Origin: Paenibacillus sp. LHD-117
GTDB lineage: Bacteria > Bacillota > Bacilli > Paenibacillales > Paenibacillaceae
Direction of reading: 5' to 3'
NCBI RefSeq assembly: GCF_030929555.1
Contig: NZ_JAVFVT010000029.1
Location: 27,252-91,251 of the forward strand
Length of the DNA stretch: 64,000 nt
This document shows, piece after piece, positions 7,490-15,597 of this stretch (within the stretch, counting starts at the first letter, position 1; each line of letters starts with the position of its first letter). Below the pieces are notes generated by a model, which was given only the letters and a program-made list of their open reading frames with translations, had not been told where the DNA came from and ran no database searches. Both the position numbers and the translations under genes were made by a program.

Positions 7490-8960
7490 TTGGCTCGTCA
7501 TGCCGCTGCTCGTCCCGTTGTTCACGGCGGTATTGCTCGTCCTGTTGAAACGGCATATTCGTTGGCAACGATGGGTAAGCGGGGCGAGCAGCCTTGGAAA
7601 CGTTGCGGTAGCCGTCCACATCGTCGCGCAAGTGAAACGGGAGGGCATCCAAACCCTGTATATGAGCGGTTGGGTGCCTCCGTACGGCATCGTATTCGTG
7701 GGGGATATGCTGGCTGCGCTGCTCGTGTTGGCCGCATCCGCCATCGGCGCGTTCATCGTATTTTTCTCTTTCTCCAGCATCGGCGAGGAGAGGGAGAGTT
7801 ATTACTACTATCCATTATTGCAATTCCTGCTTGTCGGAGTAAGCGGTTCGTTCCTGACGGGGGATATATTCAACCTATTCGTCTGCTTCGAGGTGATGCT
7901 GGTCGCCTCCTACGCGCTGCTCGTGCTCGGAGGAACGGGACTGCAGTTGAGAGAAACGCTCAAATATGTGCTTATGAACGTTATTTCATCCGCGCTGTTC
8001 GTCGCTGCCGTCGCGTATCTCTATGGCGTGACGGGAACGCTGAATATGGCCGATCTGTCCGTTCGCGTAACGGAAGCGGGACAAGGAGGCATTCTGAACG
8101 TCATCGCGGTCCTGTTCCTGATCGTGTTCGCGCTTAAAGCGGGGCTGTTCCTGTTCTTCTGGCTGCCGGGATCCTACGGCGCGCCGCCGGCGGCGGTCAC
8201 GGCGATCTTCGCCGCGCTGCTGACGAAGGTCGGGCTGTACGCGCTCATCCGAACCTTCACGCTGATCTTCCATCAAGACCCGAACGCCACGCATGGCTGG
8301 ATCGCCTGGATGGCGGGAGCGACAATGGTGCTAGGCGCCTTCGGTGCGCTTGCGTACAAGGATATACCGCGCATCTTGAATTACAACGTCATCATCAGCG
8401 TCGGTTTTATCGCCTTCGGCTTGTCGACGGCTAACCGGGATTCGTTGGAAGGAGCCGTCTTTTATTTGGTGCACGATATGTTCGCCAAAGCGCTGCTCTT
8501 CATTTTGGGCGGTTTGATTATCACCGCGGCGGGCACGAATAAGCTGTCCGAGATGGACGGCTTGATGAAACGGAATCCGCTGCTCGGCTGGATGTTCTTC
8601 GCAACGGCGCTGGCGGTCGCCGGCATTCCGCCGCTGAGCGGCTTCGCGGGCAAGCTGTTGATCGTCCGGGGCGGTCTTGCGGGTGAGCAATACGCGCTTG
8701 CGGCCATCTCGCTTGCGACCAGCTTCATCGTGCTGTACTCGTTGGTACGACTTTTCATCGGTGCTTTCTGGGGAGAAGAAAAAACGATGCCTGATGCCGC
8801 AGAGACAAGAAGGGCAAGCCTGATGCTGCCTGCGGCTGGGCTGCTGGCGGTCGTTGTCGCAATGGGGCTGGGTTCGGAGTGGGTATACGGGTTCGCCGAG
8901 CAGGCGGGTCGTACGCTGCTGGATCCGTCGATCTACGTGAATGCGGTGCTGAAGGAGTAG
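7482..8960 (+). CDS. mrpD: Na+/H+ antiporter subunit MrpD
   Basis: A 492-residue proton-channel subunit homologous to NuoL/M/N with about 14 hydrophobic segments. The family motifs include FEVMLVASYALL near 130-141 and the KAGLFLFFWLPGSYGAPP segment near 212-229 with its conserved lysine. Length is as in Bacillus MrpD. It is translationally coupled to mrpC and followed after 6 bases by mrpE in the same reading frame. Confidence 0.95.
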   Translation: MNNWLVMPLLVPLFTAVLLVLLKRHIRWQRWVSGASSLGNVAVAVHIVAQVKREGIQTLYMSGWVPPYGIVFVGDMLAALLVLAASAIGAFIVFFSFSSIGEERESYYYYPLLQFLLVGVSGSFLTGDIFNLFVCFEVMLVASYALLVLGGTGLQLRETLKYVLMNVISSALFVAAVAYLYGVTGTLNMADLSVRVTEAGQGGILNVIAVLFLIVFALKAGLFLFFWLPGSYGAPPAAVTAIFAALLTKVGLYALIRTFTLIFHQDPNATHGWIAWMAGATMVLGAFGALAYKDIPRILNYNVIISVGFIAFGLSTANRDSLEGAVFYLVHDMFAKALLFILGGLIITAAGTNKLSEMDGLMKRNPLLGWMFFATALAVAGIPPLSGFAGKLLIVRGGLAGEQYALAAISLATSFIVLYSLVRLFIGAFWGEEKTMPDAAETRRASLMLPAAGLLAVVVAMGLGSEWVYGFAEQAGRTLLDPSIYVNAVLKE

Positions 8961-8966
8961 AGGCGA

Positions 8967-9302
8967 TTGAGAGGGATCAGAAAATCGTGGGCGGCAGTGA
9001 AGCTGTTCGCCCTGTTCATGAAGGAGCTGCTCGTGTCCAGCGTAGCTGTTCTGCAGCTGGTGATGAATCCGAAGCTGAACATCCGCCCCGGCATCTTCAA
9101 GCTGGATACGGAACTGAAGACGGACTTCGAAATTACTTTGCTGTCCTGCCTCATCTGCCTGACGCCGGGCACGATGACGCTCGACGTGTCCGGCGACGGT
9201 CGAACCTTGTATATTCACGCGATCGATATCGATGACGCGGAAGGGCTTGCGGCACAGATCAAAGGATCGTTCGAGCGGGCGATCATGGAGGTGACGAGAT
9301 GA
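8967..9302 (+). CDS. mrpE: Na+/H+ antiporter subunit MrpE, N-terminally short
   Basis: The 111-residue product has the conserved MrpE core (NPKLNIRPGIF, then LTPGTMTLDVS and LYIHAIDIDDAE). Bacillus MrpE is about 158 residues and carries two hydrophobic segments before this core; here roughly the first 45 residues are absent. The open frame cannot be extended, because the mrpD stop lies in the same frame only 6 bases upstream. The start is TTG at 8967, with AAGGAG inside the end of mrpD. Either the family is shorter in this lineage or an in-frame deletion removed the 5' part. mrpF overlaps by 4 bases. Confidence 0.88.
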   Translation: MRGIRKSWAAVKLFALFMKELLVSSVAVLQLVMNPKLNIRPGIFKLDTELKTDFEITLLSCLICLTPGTMTLDVSGDGRTLYIHAIDIDDAEGLAAQIKGSFERAIMEVTR

Positions 9303-9583
9303 TGCAGACGCTGCTGTGGGCTTCCCTTATTCTGTTGTCGCTTGCGGTGCTGGGCTGCTTGTACCGGCTGCTGCTCGGCCCGTCCATCTCGGACCGCATA
9401 ACGGCGCTGGACACGATCGGTGTTCTGCTGTTGTCGATCATTGCCGTCATCGGCATGGTGACCGGAACGCAAGCCTATCTCGACATCATCTTGGTCATTG
9501 GTATCCTGACGTTTATTGGAACGACGGCATTCGCCAGATATATCGAGAGGGGGGTCGTCATTGAATCCGGAGACGATCGATAA
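9299..9583 (+). CDS. mrpF: Na+/H+ antiporter subunit MrpF
   Basis: A 94-residue protein with three hydrophobic segments and the family pattern LLGPSISDRITALDTIGV followed by YLDIILVIGILTFIGT. It is a small membrane subunit of the Mrp complex. The ATG overlaps the mrpE stop (ATGA) and the gene overlaps mrpG by 23 bases. Confidence 0.94.
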   Translation: MMQTLLWASLILLSLAVLGCLYRLLLGPSISDRITALDTIGVLLLSIIAVIGMVTGTQAYLDIILVIGILTFIGTTAFARYIERGVVIESGDDR

Positions 9584-9953
9584 TATCATGGGGATAATCA
9601 TCGGCGTGTTGGTGCTGCTCGGAGCGCTTGTTTCGGCCATCAGCGCTTTCGGGCTCATTCGGCTCCCAGATGTGTACCTTCGTTCCCACGCGGCCACGAA
9701 AAGCGCGACGTTAGGCGTGTTCCTTGTTCTCCTGGGAGCGTTCGTCTACTTCTGGCTGTTCGAGGATCATGTCAGCATCAAGCTGCTGCTTGGCATCTTC
9801 TTTGTATTCCTGACATCGCCGGTTGCCGGTCACCTGAACGCGCGTGCGGCGTATCGTTCGGGCGTATCGCTTTGGAAGGGAAGCGTTCGCGACGATTTGA
9901 AGAAGGAAGTGAAGCGCGAGCGGCTAGAAGAGATCAAGCAGATGAACACCTGA
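9561..9953 (+). CDS. mrpG: Na+/H+ antiporter subunit MrpG
   Basis: A 130-residue protein with three hydrophobic segments and the MrpG signature GLIRLPDVYLRSHAATKS. I chose the TTG at 9561 (MNPETID) because GAGAGGGGGG lies about 8 bases upstream and the length then fits the family; the frame is open further upstream but without a plausible start. The charged C-terminal tail (RDDLKKEVKRERLEE) is cytoplasmic. Last gene of the mrp operon, before a terminator. Confidence 0.93.
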   Translation: MNPETIDNIMGIIIGVLVLLGALVSAISAFGLIRLPDVYLRSHAATKSATLGVFLVLLGAFVYFWLFEDHVSIKLLLGIFFVFLTSPVAGHLNARAAYRSGVSLWKGSVRDDLKKEVKRERLEEIKQMNT

Positions 9954-9967
9954 TCGGCCAAATAGAA

Positions 9968-10011
9968 GGGGCTGCCCGGCGTCGGCGAGACGTCAGGCAG
10001 CCCCTTTTTTT
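9968..10011 (+). terminator. Rho-independent terminator of the mrp operon
   Basis: GGGGCTGCC pairs with GGCAGCCCC and is followed by seven T residues, 15 bases after the mrpG stop. Confidence 0.92.
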
Positions 10012-10017
10012 GGAGGA

Positions 10018-10371
10018 TTAAAACTTTCTGGCTTGATCCTCTGCCCAATCACCGATGAACGGAAGCTTGAACATCTTCCCTTGCAGGGCCAGCAGCATGA
10101 GCGCGATCCAGAGAATGAAGGTAAGGGGCGTAATAATCAGCGGGACAATTAAACCGATAATCGGGATAATGCCGAGAATGAAGTTCAGAACGAGCAGAAC
10201 GACGAATACGGCGGTGGATTGCATCGCATGGAACTTCACGAATCGGCTTTGTTTCTCGATGACGAGGAAAATGATTCCTGTAATGAAGCAAAGCGAGTAA
10301 CATAGCAGGCCTGCTACTTTGGGGTCCAAACCTGTGGAAGACGGATCCGGATTCACTTGTACCGGTTGCAT
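10018..10371 (-). CDS. DUF4870 (Tic20-like) membrane protein
   Basis: The 117-residue protein begins MQPVQVNPDPSSTGLD and has the DUF4870 layout: a first hydrophobic segment (GLLCYSLCFITGIIFLVI), the conserved FVKFHAMQS motif, then two long hydrophobic segments. The family is widespread and of unknown function. The ATG at 10371 is preceded by GAGAGGGTG; the frame is open further upstream but reads as non-coding. It converges on the mrp operon and shares the mrp terminator region. Confidence 0.85.
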   Translation of the reverse strand: MQPVQVNPDPSSTGLDPKVAGLLCYSLCFITGIIFLVIEKQSRFVKFHAMQSTAVFVVLLVLNFILGIIPIIGLIVPLIITPLTFILWIALMLLALQGKMFKLPFIGDWAEDQARKF

Positions 10372-10515
10372 GGCGGACGATTCACCCTCTCTTGGACATA
10401 GTGTTGCAAGAATTGTATTCGATTCCGGAGCGCAATAGACCTTTTTTAAAAATATAAGAAAGGTTCGTCTTGTGCGACATTTTTCCACAATTGGGATAAA
10501 GTTTTGTCACGGGTT

Positions 10516-10544
10516 TGTAACCCCTGGCTAGTTCCTTTCGTCTA
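10516..10544 (+). promoter_or_regulatory. Possible ECF-sigma promoter of the LCP gene
   Basis: TGTAACC (10516-10522) and CGTCTA (10539-10544) are spaced as in Bacillus extracytoplasmic-function sigma promoters (TGAAAC, 16-17 bases, CGTC). The third base departs from consensus. In Bacillus, LCP genes are known targets of such envelope-stress sigma factors. A TACAAT box at 10543-10548 has no good -35 partner. Confidence 0.4.
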
Positions 10545-10604
10545 CAATGGGGAAGGAGCTGCCGATAGACAGATAGACGGGAAAAAAGATGGAGAGTGGA
10601 GATT

Positions 10605-11657
10605 ATGAAAAAACATAAACGGTTATACGCAATTGGAATCATCGCGGTCGTCCTGCTGGCCGCGGCTTACCTCAATCGGGAGACGCTGGCGATGGCCGGC
10701 TTCGACTGGTTCGTGCAGGATTCGCTCGAGAAGAAGCTGGAGACGACGTACAAGCCGGCGGAAGGCCGCCAGCCGAAGCCTGTCGGTCTCGACCTGAAGA
10801 AGGAAGAGCCGTTCTCGATGCTGCTGCTGGGCGTCGATCAGCGCGATAACGAGGTGGGACGTTCGGATACGATGATCTATTCGGTCGTGCGCCCTGCGGA
10901 TGGCAAAATGCTGCTCGTGTCGATTCCGCGCGACTTGTACGTCGAGATTGTCGGCAAGGATCGCGAGGACAAGATCAACCATGCGTACGCCTTCGGCGGA
11001 GCGGGAATGACCATGGATACGGTAGAAGAGCTGCTGGATGCACCGGTTAATCATTACGCGTCGGTCAACTTCGAAGGTTTCCGCGACGTCATCGACGCGA
11101 TGGGCGGCATTGCGCTTCCGATCGAAGAGGACATGGTCAACGACGATTACGGGCACGAGAAGTTCGTCATTGAGGGCGGTCAGGATCTGTATGACGGCAA
11201 GGACGCGCTGAACTTCGTGCGGTACCGGGAAGACGCTGGCGGCGACATGAACCGAACGGAGCGACATCAGCAGTTCCTTCATGCTATTATAGAAAAGGCG
11301 ACAAGCATGAAGCAGTGGAGCAAGATTCCTTCCCTGATCGACATCATGGGAGAGAACTTCAGCACGGACATGATGCCGAGCGCCCTGATCGACATGTCGC
11401 AAGCCATGCTGACGAAAGGAGACCTGACGATGTACAGCCATACGATGCTGGGCCAAGGCGGGCGTCTGAATAACGGCGGGGCTTGGTATTATTTCGTCGA
11501 TGAAGAAGATTTGGCGCAAGTACAGACGATGATCCACAATTGGCTGGATGCCGATACGCCGTCCGCCAGCCTGATCCTCCCTCCGAAATATACGATGCAA
11601 GAGGAGAAGGAGGTAGAGTCGCTATCCAGCGCGGCGGCGACGAATAGAACGGAGTGA
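10605..11657 (+). CDS. LytR-CpsA-Psr family cell-wall glycopolymer ligase
   Basis: The 350-residue protein has one N-terminal transmembrane segment (about residues 6-24) and an extracellular LCP domain (about 70-235) with the hallmarks LLLGVDQRDNEVGRSDTMI, SIPRDLYVEI and FVRYREDAGGDMNRTERHQ. The conserved Arg and Asp residues bind polyprenyl pyrophosphate and metal. Members attach teichoic acids or other glycopolymers to peptidoglycan. I chose the ATG at 10605, since GGAGAG is properly spaced; a GTG lies three codons earlier. A CBS-domain gene follows 7 bases later. Confidence 0.93.
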   Translation: MKKHKRLYAIGIIAVVLLAAAYLNRETLAMAGFDWFVQDSLEKKLETTYKPAEGRQPKPVGLDLKKEEPFSMLLLGVDQRDNEVGRSDTMIYSVVRPADGKMLLVSIPRDLYVEIVGKDREDKINHAYAFGGAGMTMDTVEELLDAPVNHYASVNFEGFRDVIDAMGGIALPIEEDMVNDDYGHEKFVIEGGQDLYDGKDALNFVRYREDAGGDMNRTERHQQFLHAIIEKATSMKQWSKIPSLIDIMGENFSTDMMPSALIDMSQAMLTKGDLTMYSHTMLGQGGRLNNGGAWYYFVDEEDLAQVQTMIHNWLDADTPSASLILPPKYTMQEEKEVESLSSAAATNRTE

Positions 11658-11664
11658 ACGAAAC

Positions 11665-12075
11665 ATGAATATCGCGTTTTTCCTGCTGCCGAAGCAAGAG
11701 GTCGTATGCCTGACGCATGACACCACGCTGCGGCAAGCGCTCGAGCGGATGGAGTTCCACCGGTTTTCCGCGGTCCCGATTCTTCATGCCGACGGAAGCT
11801 ACTACGGTACGGTAACCGAAGGCGACCTGCTATGGTTCATGAAGAGCAGGCCGGATCTTACGTTCGAGAGCACGAATAAAGTGAAGCTGAGCGAGGTGCC
11901 GCTTCGGGTCACGAACCGCGCGGTCAATATCGACGCCAACATGGACGATATGATCTCGCTGGCGAAGGCGCAGAACTTCGTCCCCGTCGTGGACGACCGC
12001 AATCATTTTATCGGCATTGTACGAAGAAGCGAAATCATTGATTATTGCCAGAAGGGACTGTCCCAGCGGAGCTAG
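11665..12075 (+). CDS. CBS-domain pair protein
   Basis: A 136-residue cytosolic protein consisting of two CBS motifs (about residues 12-60 and 80-130; FSAVPILHADGSYYGTVTEGD and FVPVVDDRNHFIGIVRRSE). Such stand-alone pairs bind adenine nucleotides, and some Gram-positive members bind c-di-AMP. With gdpP nearby a c-di-AMP role is possible but not shown. It forms an operon with the LCP gene and ends in a terminator. Confidence 0.88.
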   Translation: MNIAFFLLPKQEVVCLTHDTTLRQALERMEFHRFSAVPILHADGSYYGTVTEGDLLWFMKSRPDLTFESTNKVKLSEVPLRVTNRAVNIDANMDDMISLAKAQNFVPVVDDRNHFIGIVRRSEIIDYCQKGLSQRS

Positions 12076-12099
12076 TAAGCTCCCGGGACAGTTTTTTTT
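12057..12099 (+). terminator. Rho-independent terminator after the CBS gene
   Basis: ACTGTCCC pairs with GGGACAGT (12057-12064 and 12085-12092), with an inner GGAGCT/AGCTCC helix and an eight-T run. The stem begins inside the last codons of the gene. Confidence 0.92.
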
Positions 12100-12222
12100 C
12101 TTGAGATATAGGACGCAAATGTTGGCATGGACGGGATGCGTGCGAGAAGAAGCTTTTGTGCTATAATGGGTTGTGAATGCCTGATACCGGGTAACGAAAC
12201 GAAGTCGTAAGAGGTGAACGGA

Positions 12223-13128
12223 TTGAAAACTGGGCTCAAACCCTTGTTATGGAGCGGAGCGGCGCTCCTGCTGCTATTGCTCTTGGCTGTACCCGTACTA
12301 AACTTGCCCGCGCTGCTGTTCATAATGGTTCCGTACGTCGTCCTCTATTCGACGCTGTCCAGAGGAGCCTTCGTCTTGCACGTGCTCCCGGTCTGGATCG
12401 CCGCGGCGCTCATCGCGGGTCCCGCGGTGCTGATTATCGGCTTGTTCTTCCTGGTGCCCGCCATCGTGATGGGCCACTTGTACCGCAAGCAGACGCCCGC
12501 GGCCAAGGTTATCCGGGTCGTTGGCGTCATTATTCTGGCTCAGCTCATGCTGGAGCTGCTCGTGTTTGAGCTTGTGCTTGACCTATCGCTGCTGGATGCG
12601 ATGAGCACGACCATCCGCGATACGTTCGACAGCGTCATGGCGCAGAGCGCGCTAGCAACGGAGTGGAGCCCCGAGCATACGGAATTGCTGATCTCGACCA
12701 TTATTAACATGATTCCGCTCACGTTTATCGTGCTGGCTTATGTGTACGCGGTATTGTCGCATTACGTCGCGAGAAGAGTGGTAATCCGAAACGGGCTGGA
12801 CGTGCCTGCGTTCGCCAAAGCGAAGGATTGGCGGCTTCCGCGTGTGTTAGTCATCTATTATTTGATCGCTTATGTGCTGGACCTGTTCATGAATAGCACC
12901 AGCGAATCGTTCCTGGCCGTCGCGCTCATGAATCTCGTGCCGCTCCTCAGTTACGTGTTCGCGATTCAAGCGATCGGTTTCTTCTTCTATATTGCGCATC
13001 ATCGCGATTGGAATAGGGCGGTTCCCGTTCTCATTGCCATCCCTGTGCTGCTGATTCCGCCGCTTAGCTTGATTGGCGTTCTGGATACCGCCTTCCCGAT
13101 CCGGAAGGCGTTCACTAAATCACACTAG
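12223..13128 (+). CDS. yybS: DUF2232 (YybS-like) polytopic membrane protein
   Basis: A protein of about 301 residues with eight or so hydrophobic segments and almost no soluble domain, matching DUF2232. YybS-type genes lie immediately before gdpP in many Firmicutes, as here (19-base gap). Function is unknown; family members resemble integral membrane transport components. AGAGGTGA is correctly spaced for the TTG at 12223 (MKTGLKPLLW); the GTG at 12214 is part of that box and less likely. Confidence 0.85.
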   Translation: MKTGLKPLLWSGAALLLLLLLAVPVLNLPALLFIMVPYVVLYSTLSRGAFVLHVLPVWIAAALIAGPAVLIIGLFFLVPAIVMGHLYRKQTPAAKVIRVVGVIILAQLMLELLVFELVLDLSLLDAMSTTIRDTFDSVMAQSALATEWSPEHTELLISTIINMIPLTFIVLAYVYAVLSHYVARRVVIRNGLDVPAFAKAKDWRLPRVLVIYYLIAYVLDLFMNSTSESFLAVALMNLVPLLSYVFAIQAIGFFFYIAHHRDWNRAVPVLIAIPVLLIPPLSLIGVLDTAFPIRKAFTKSH

Positions 13129-13147
13129 CACAGGAGCGATTCGCATT

Positions 13148-15109
13148 ATGCCCAAGTTTCTTGTAACGAGATGGCACGGCATGCACCATGTTGCGGCGCT
13201 CGCTGTGCTCGTCACTCTCTCAGCCGTGCTGGCCTGGTTCCACTGGGCGGCCGGACTTGCCGGCTTCATCCTCGCGATCGGGGTCGGCGTTTATAGTTAC
13301 TTCGCGGAGCGGGCGTTCCGCAAGGATCTTAAGACGTATCTGGGCACGTTGTCCTACCGCGTGAAGAAAAGCGGCAACGATGTCATCAGCGAGCTGCCGT
13401 TCGGCATCATTCTCTATCATGAAGAACGTACCGTGGAATGGCATAATCCATACATCGCGAAGATTTTCGAACGGGAGAACGTCATCGGCGTGCCGCTGAC
13501 GGAGCTGTTCCCGACGCTGCAGCATGCCAAGGATCGAGAGGGCATCATCGAAGCGGCGGTCGGCTCGCAGATGTACCAGCTGATCTTCCGTCCGAAGGAT
13601 AGAATCCTGTACGTCAAGAACATCACCGAGCTCTGGCAGCTTAGCCGCAAGTACGAGGACGAGAAGCTGTCGCTCGGCGTCGTCATGATCGACAACTTGG
13701 AGGAAGTGACCCAGGGTCTTGACGATCACCAGCGAAGCTCGCTGCTTGCGAAGGTCACGACGGAAATTACGGAGTGGGCGCAGCAATACAAGATCTATTT
13801 GAAAAGGCTCACGTCGGACCGGTTCCTGCTTATTACGGATCATAAGACGCTCCGCCAGCTTGAGCATTCCCGGTTCGTCATTCTGGACGAGGTAAGGGAG
13901 ATGACGGGTGATCAGAAAATACCGGTCACGCTCAGCATCGGATTCGCCGCCGGGGCCGAACAGATTACGGAACTTGGGCAATGGGCGCATACAAGCCTCG
14001 ACATCGCGCTCGGCCGAGGCGGAGATCAGGCGGCCGTTAAGGTTGCCGGCCGGCAATCGTTCTACGGCGGTAAGACGAACGCCGTCGAGAAACGCACGCG
14101 CGTAAGGGCGAGGGTCGTGGCGCATGCGCTGCGGGATCTGATGCGCGAGAGCCACAATATTATCATTATGGGTCACAAGTTCCCTGACATGGACGCGATA
14201 GGCGCGGCGGTAGGCGTGCTAAAGGCCGCCCAGCTGTTCGGGAAGGAAGCATACATTGTGCTGGAAGGCGTCAATCCTTCAATCGAGAAGCTGATGGAGC
14301 TGCTGCGTGAAGAGGAGAAGCTGTCGAAGCGGTTCATCTCGCCGGAGCAGGCGCTCTCGCTCATGACGCCTCAGTCGCTGGCCGTTGTCGTCGATACGCA
14401 TAAGGCATCTTTGGTGAAGGAGCCGAAGCTGCTTTCGCTGACCGAGCGGATCGTCGTCATCGACCATCATCGCAGAGGCGAGGAATTTATCAATAATGCC
14501 ATTCTCGTCTATATGGAACCGTACGCGTCTTCGACTTGCGAGCTCGTCACCGAGCTGTTGCAATATATCCACGAACGCGTCGGACTGGATGTCCGTGAAG
14601 CGACGGCGCTTCTCGCCGGCATTACGGTAGACACAAAGAGCTTCTCGATGCGGACGGGAGCGAGGACGTTCGAAGCGGCTTCGTTCCTGCGGCGGGGCGG
14701 CGCGGACCCGATGGTCATTCAGCGCATGCTGCAAGAGGATCTTGAAGGATACGTAAGCAAGGCCGAAATTATCAAACACGCGGAAGTGCTGTACGACCAT
14801 GTCGCGATCGCCGTCGTCGAACAGGGCATACGCAATTCGCAGCTGCTCATCGCGAAATCGGCGGATACGCTGCTCAACATGACCGACATTCTGGCTTCGT
14901 TCGTCATCGGCGAGCGGCCGGACGGCCTCATCGGCATTAGCGCCCGCTCGCTCGGCGGCATGAACGTTCAAGTCGTCATGGAACGGATGGGCGGAGGCGG
15001 CCATCTGACCAACGCGGCGGCGCAGATGGAAGGCACGGTCTACGAAGTTGCCGGCAAGCTGAAGCAGGTACTCGAACAAATTGAATCGGAAGAGGGGTTA
15101 TTCGAATGA
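13148..15109 (+). CDS. gdpP: Cyclic-di-AMP phosphodiesterase GdpP
   Basis: The 653-residue protein has two N-terminal transmembrane segments (about residues 13-50), a PAS domain (about 70-150), a degenerate GGDEF domain (about 170-300) and a DHH-DHHA1 phosphodiesterase module. Catalytic motifs are GHKFPDMDAIG (about 341-351), VVVDTHK (about 416-422), DHH (439-441) and GGGGHLTNAAAQ near residue 619. The enzyme hydrolyses c-di-AMP and so sets the activity of KtrA and similar effectors. The ATG at 13148 has AGGAG upstream. It overlaps rplI by 4 bases. Confidence 0.96.
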   Translation: MPKFLVTRWHGMHHVAALAVLVTLSAVLAWFHWAAGLAGFILAIGVGVYSYFAERAFRKDLKTYLGTLSYRVKKSGNDVISELPFGIILYHEERTVEWHNPYIAKIFERENVIGVPLTELFPTLQHAKDREGIIEAAVGSQMYQLIFRPKDRILYVKNITELWQLSRKYEDEKLSLGVVMIDNLEEVTQGLDDHQRSSLLAKVTTEITEWAQQYKIYLKRLTSDRFLLITDHKTLRQLEHSRFVILDEVREMTGDQKIPVTLSIGFAAGAEQITELGQWAHTSLDIALGRGGDQAAVKVAGRQSFYGGKTNAVEKRTRVRARVVAHALRDLMRESHNIIIMGHKFPDMDAIGAAVGVLKAAQLFGKEAYIVLEGVNPSIEKLMELLREEEKLSKRFISPEQALSLMTPQSLAVVVDTHKASLVKEPKLLSLTERIVVIDHHRRGEEFINNAILVYMEPYASSTCELVTELLQYIHERVGLDVREATALLAGITVDTKSFSMRTGARTFEAASFLRRGGADPMVIQRMLQEDLEGYVSKAEIIKHAEVLYDHVAIAVVEQGIRNSQLLIAKSADTLLNMTDILASFVIGERPDGLIGISARSLGGMNVQVVMERMGGGGHLTNAAAQMEGTVYEVAGKLKQVLEQIESEEGLFE

Positions 15110-15549
15110 AAGTAATCTTCCTGCAAGACGTGAAGGGTCAAGGGAAAAAGGGCGAGGTAAAAGAGCTGTCCGAAGGATACGTGCGCAACTTCTTGCTGCC
15201 GAAAGGTCTCGCGAAGCTCGCGTCCGACGGAAACTTGAAGACACTGGAGGTTCAGAACGCATCGGAAGTGAAGCGCAAGGCGAAGGAGAAGGAAGACGCG
15301 CAGGCGCTGGCCAAGAAGCTGGAAGAGACGACAGTCGTCGTAAAAGCGAAAGCGGGCGAAGGCGGCCGCCTATTCGGCGCCGTAACGAGCAAGCAAGTTG
15401 CCGAAGCGCTGGCCGCGCTTGGCGTGAAGATCGATAAGCGCAAGATCGAGATGGACGATCCGATCCGCACGCTCGGCGTGACGCAAGTGCCGGTGAAGCT
15501 TCATCCGGAAGTAAAGGCGAAGCTGAACGTGCAGACTTCGGAAGAATAG
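15106..15549 (+). CDS. rplI: 50S ribosomal protein bL9
   Basis: The 147-residue protein begins MKVIFLQDVKGQGKKGEVKE, the conserved N-terminal rRNA-binding domain, followed by the long connecting helix and a C-terminal domain with GGRLFGAVTSKQVAEAL. Length is typical. The ATG overlaps the gdpP stop (ATGA), coupling the two genes; dnaB follows. Confidence 0.98.
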   Translation: MKVIFLQDVKGQGKKGEVKELSEGYVRNFLLPKGLAKLASDGNLKTLEVQNASEVKRKAKEKEDAQALAKKLEETTVVVKAKAGEGGRLFGAVTSKQVAEALAALGVKIDKRKIEMDDPIRTLGVTQVPVKLHPEVKAKLNVQTSEE

Positions 15550-15597
15550 TCCCGCATAACCATCATGGTCCGCCATGATTGAAAGGAGAAGCGCTAG

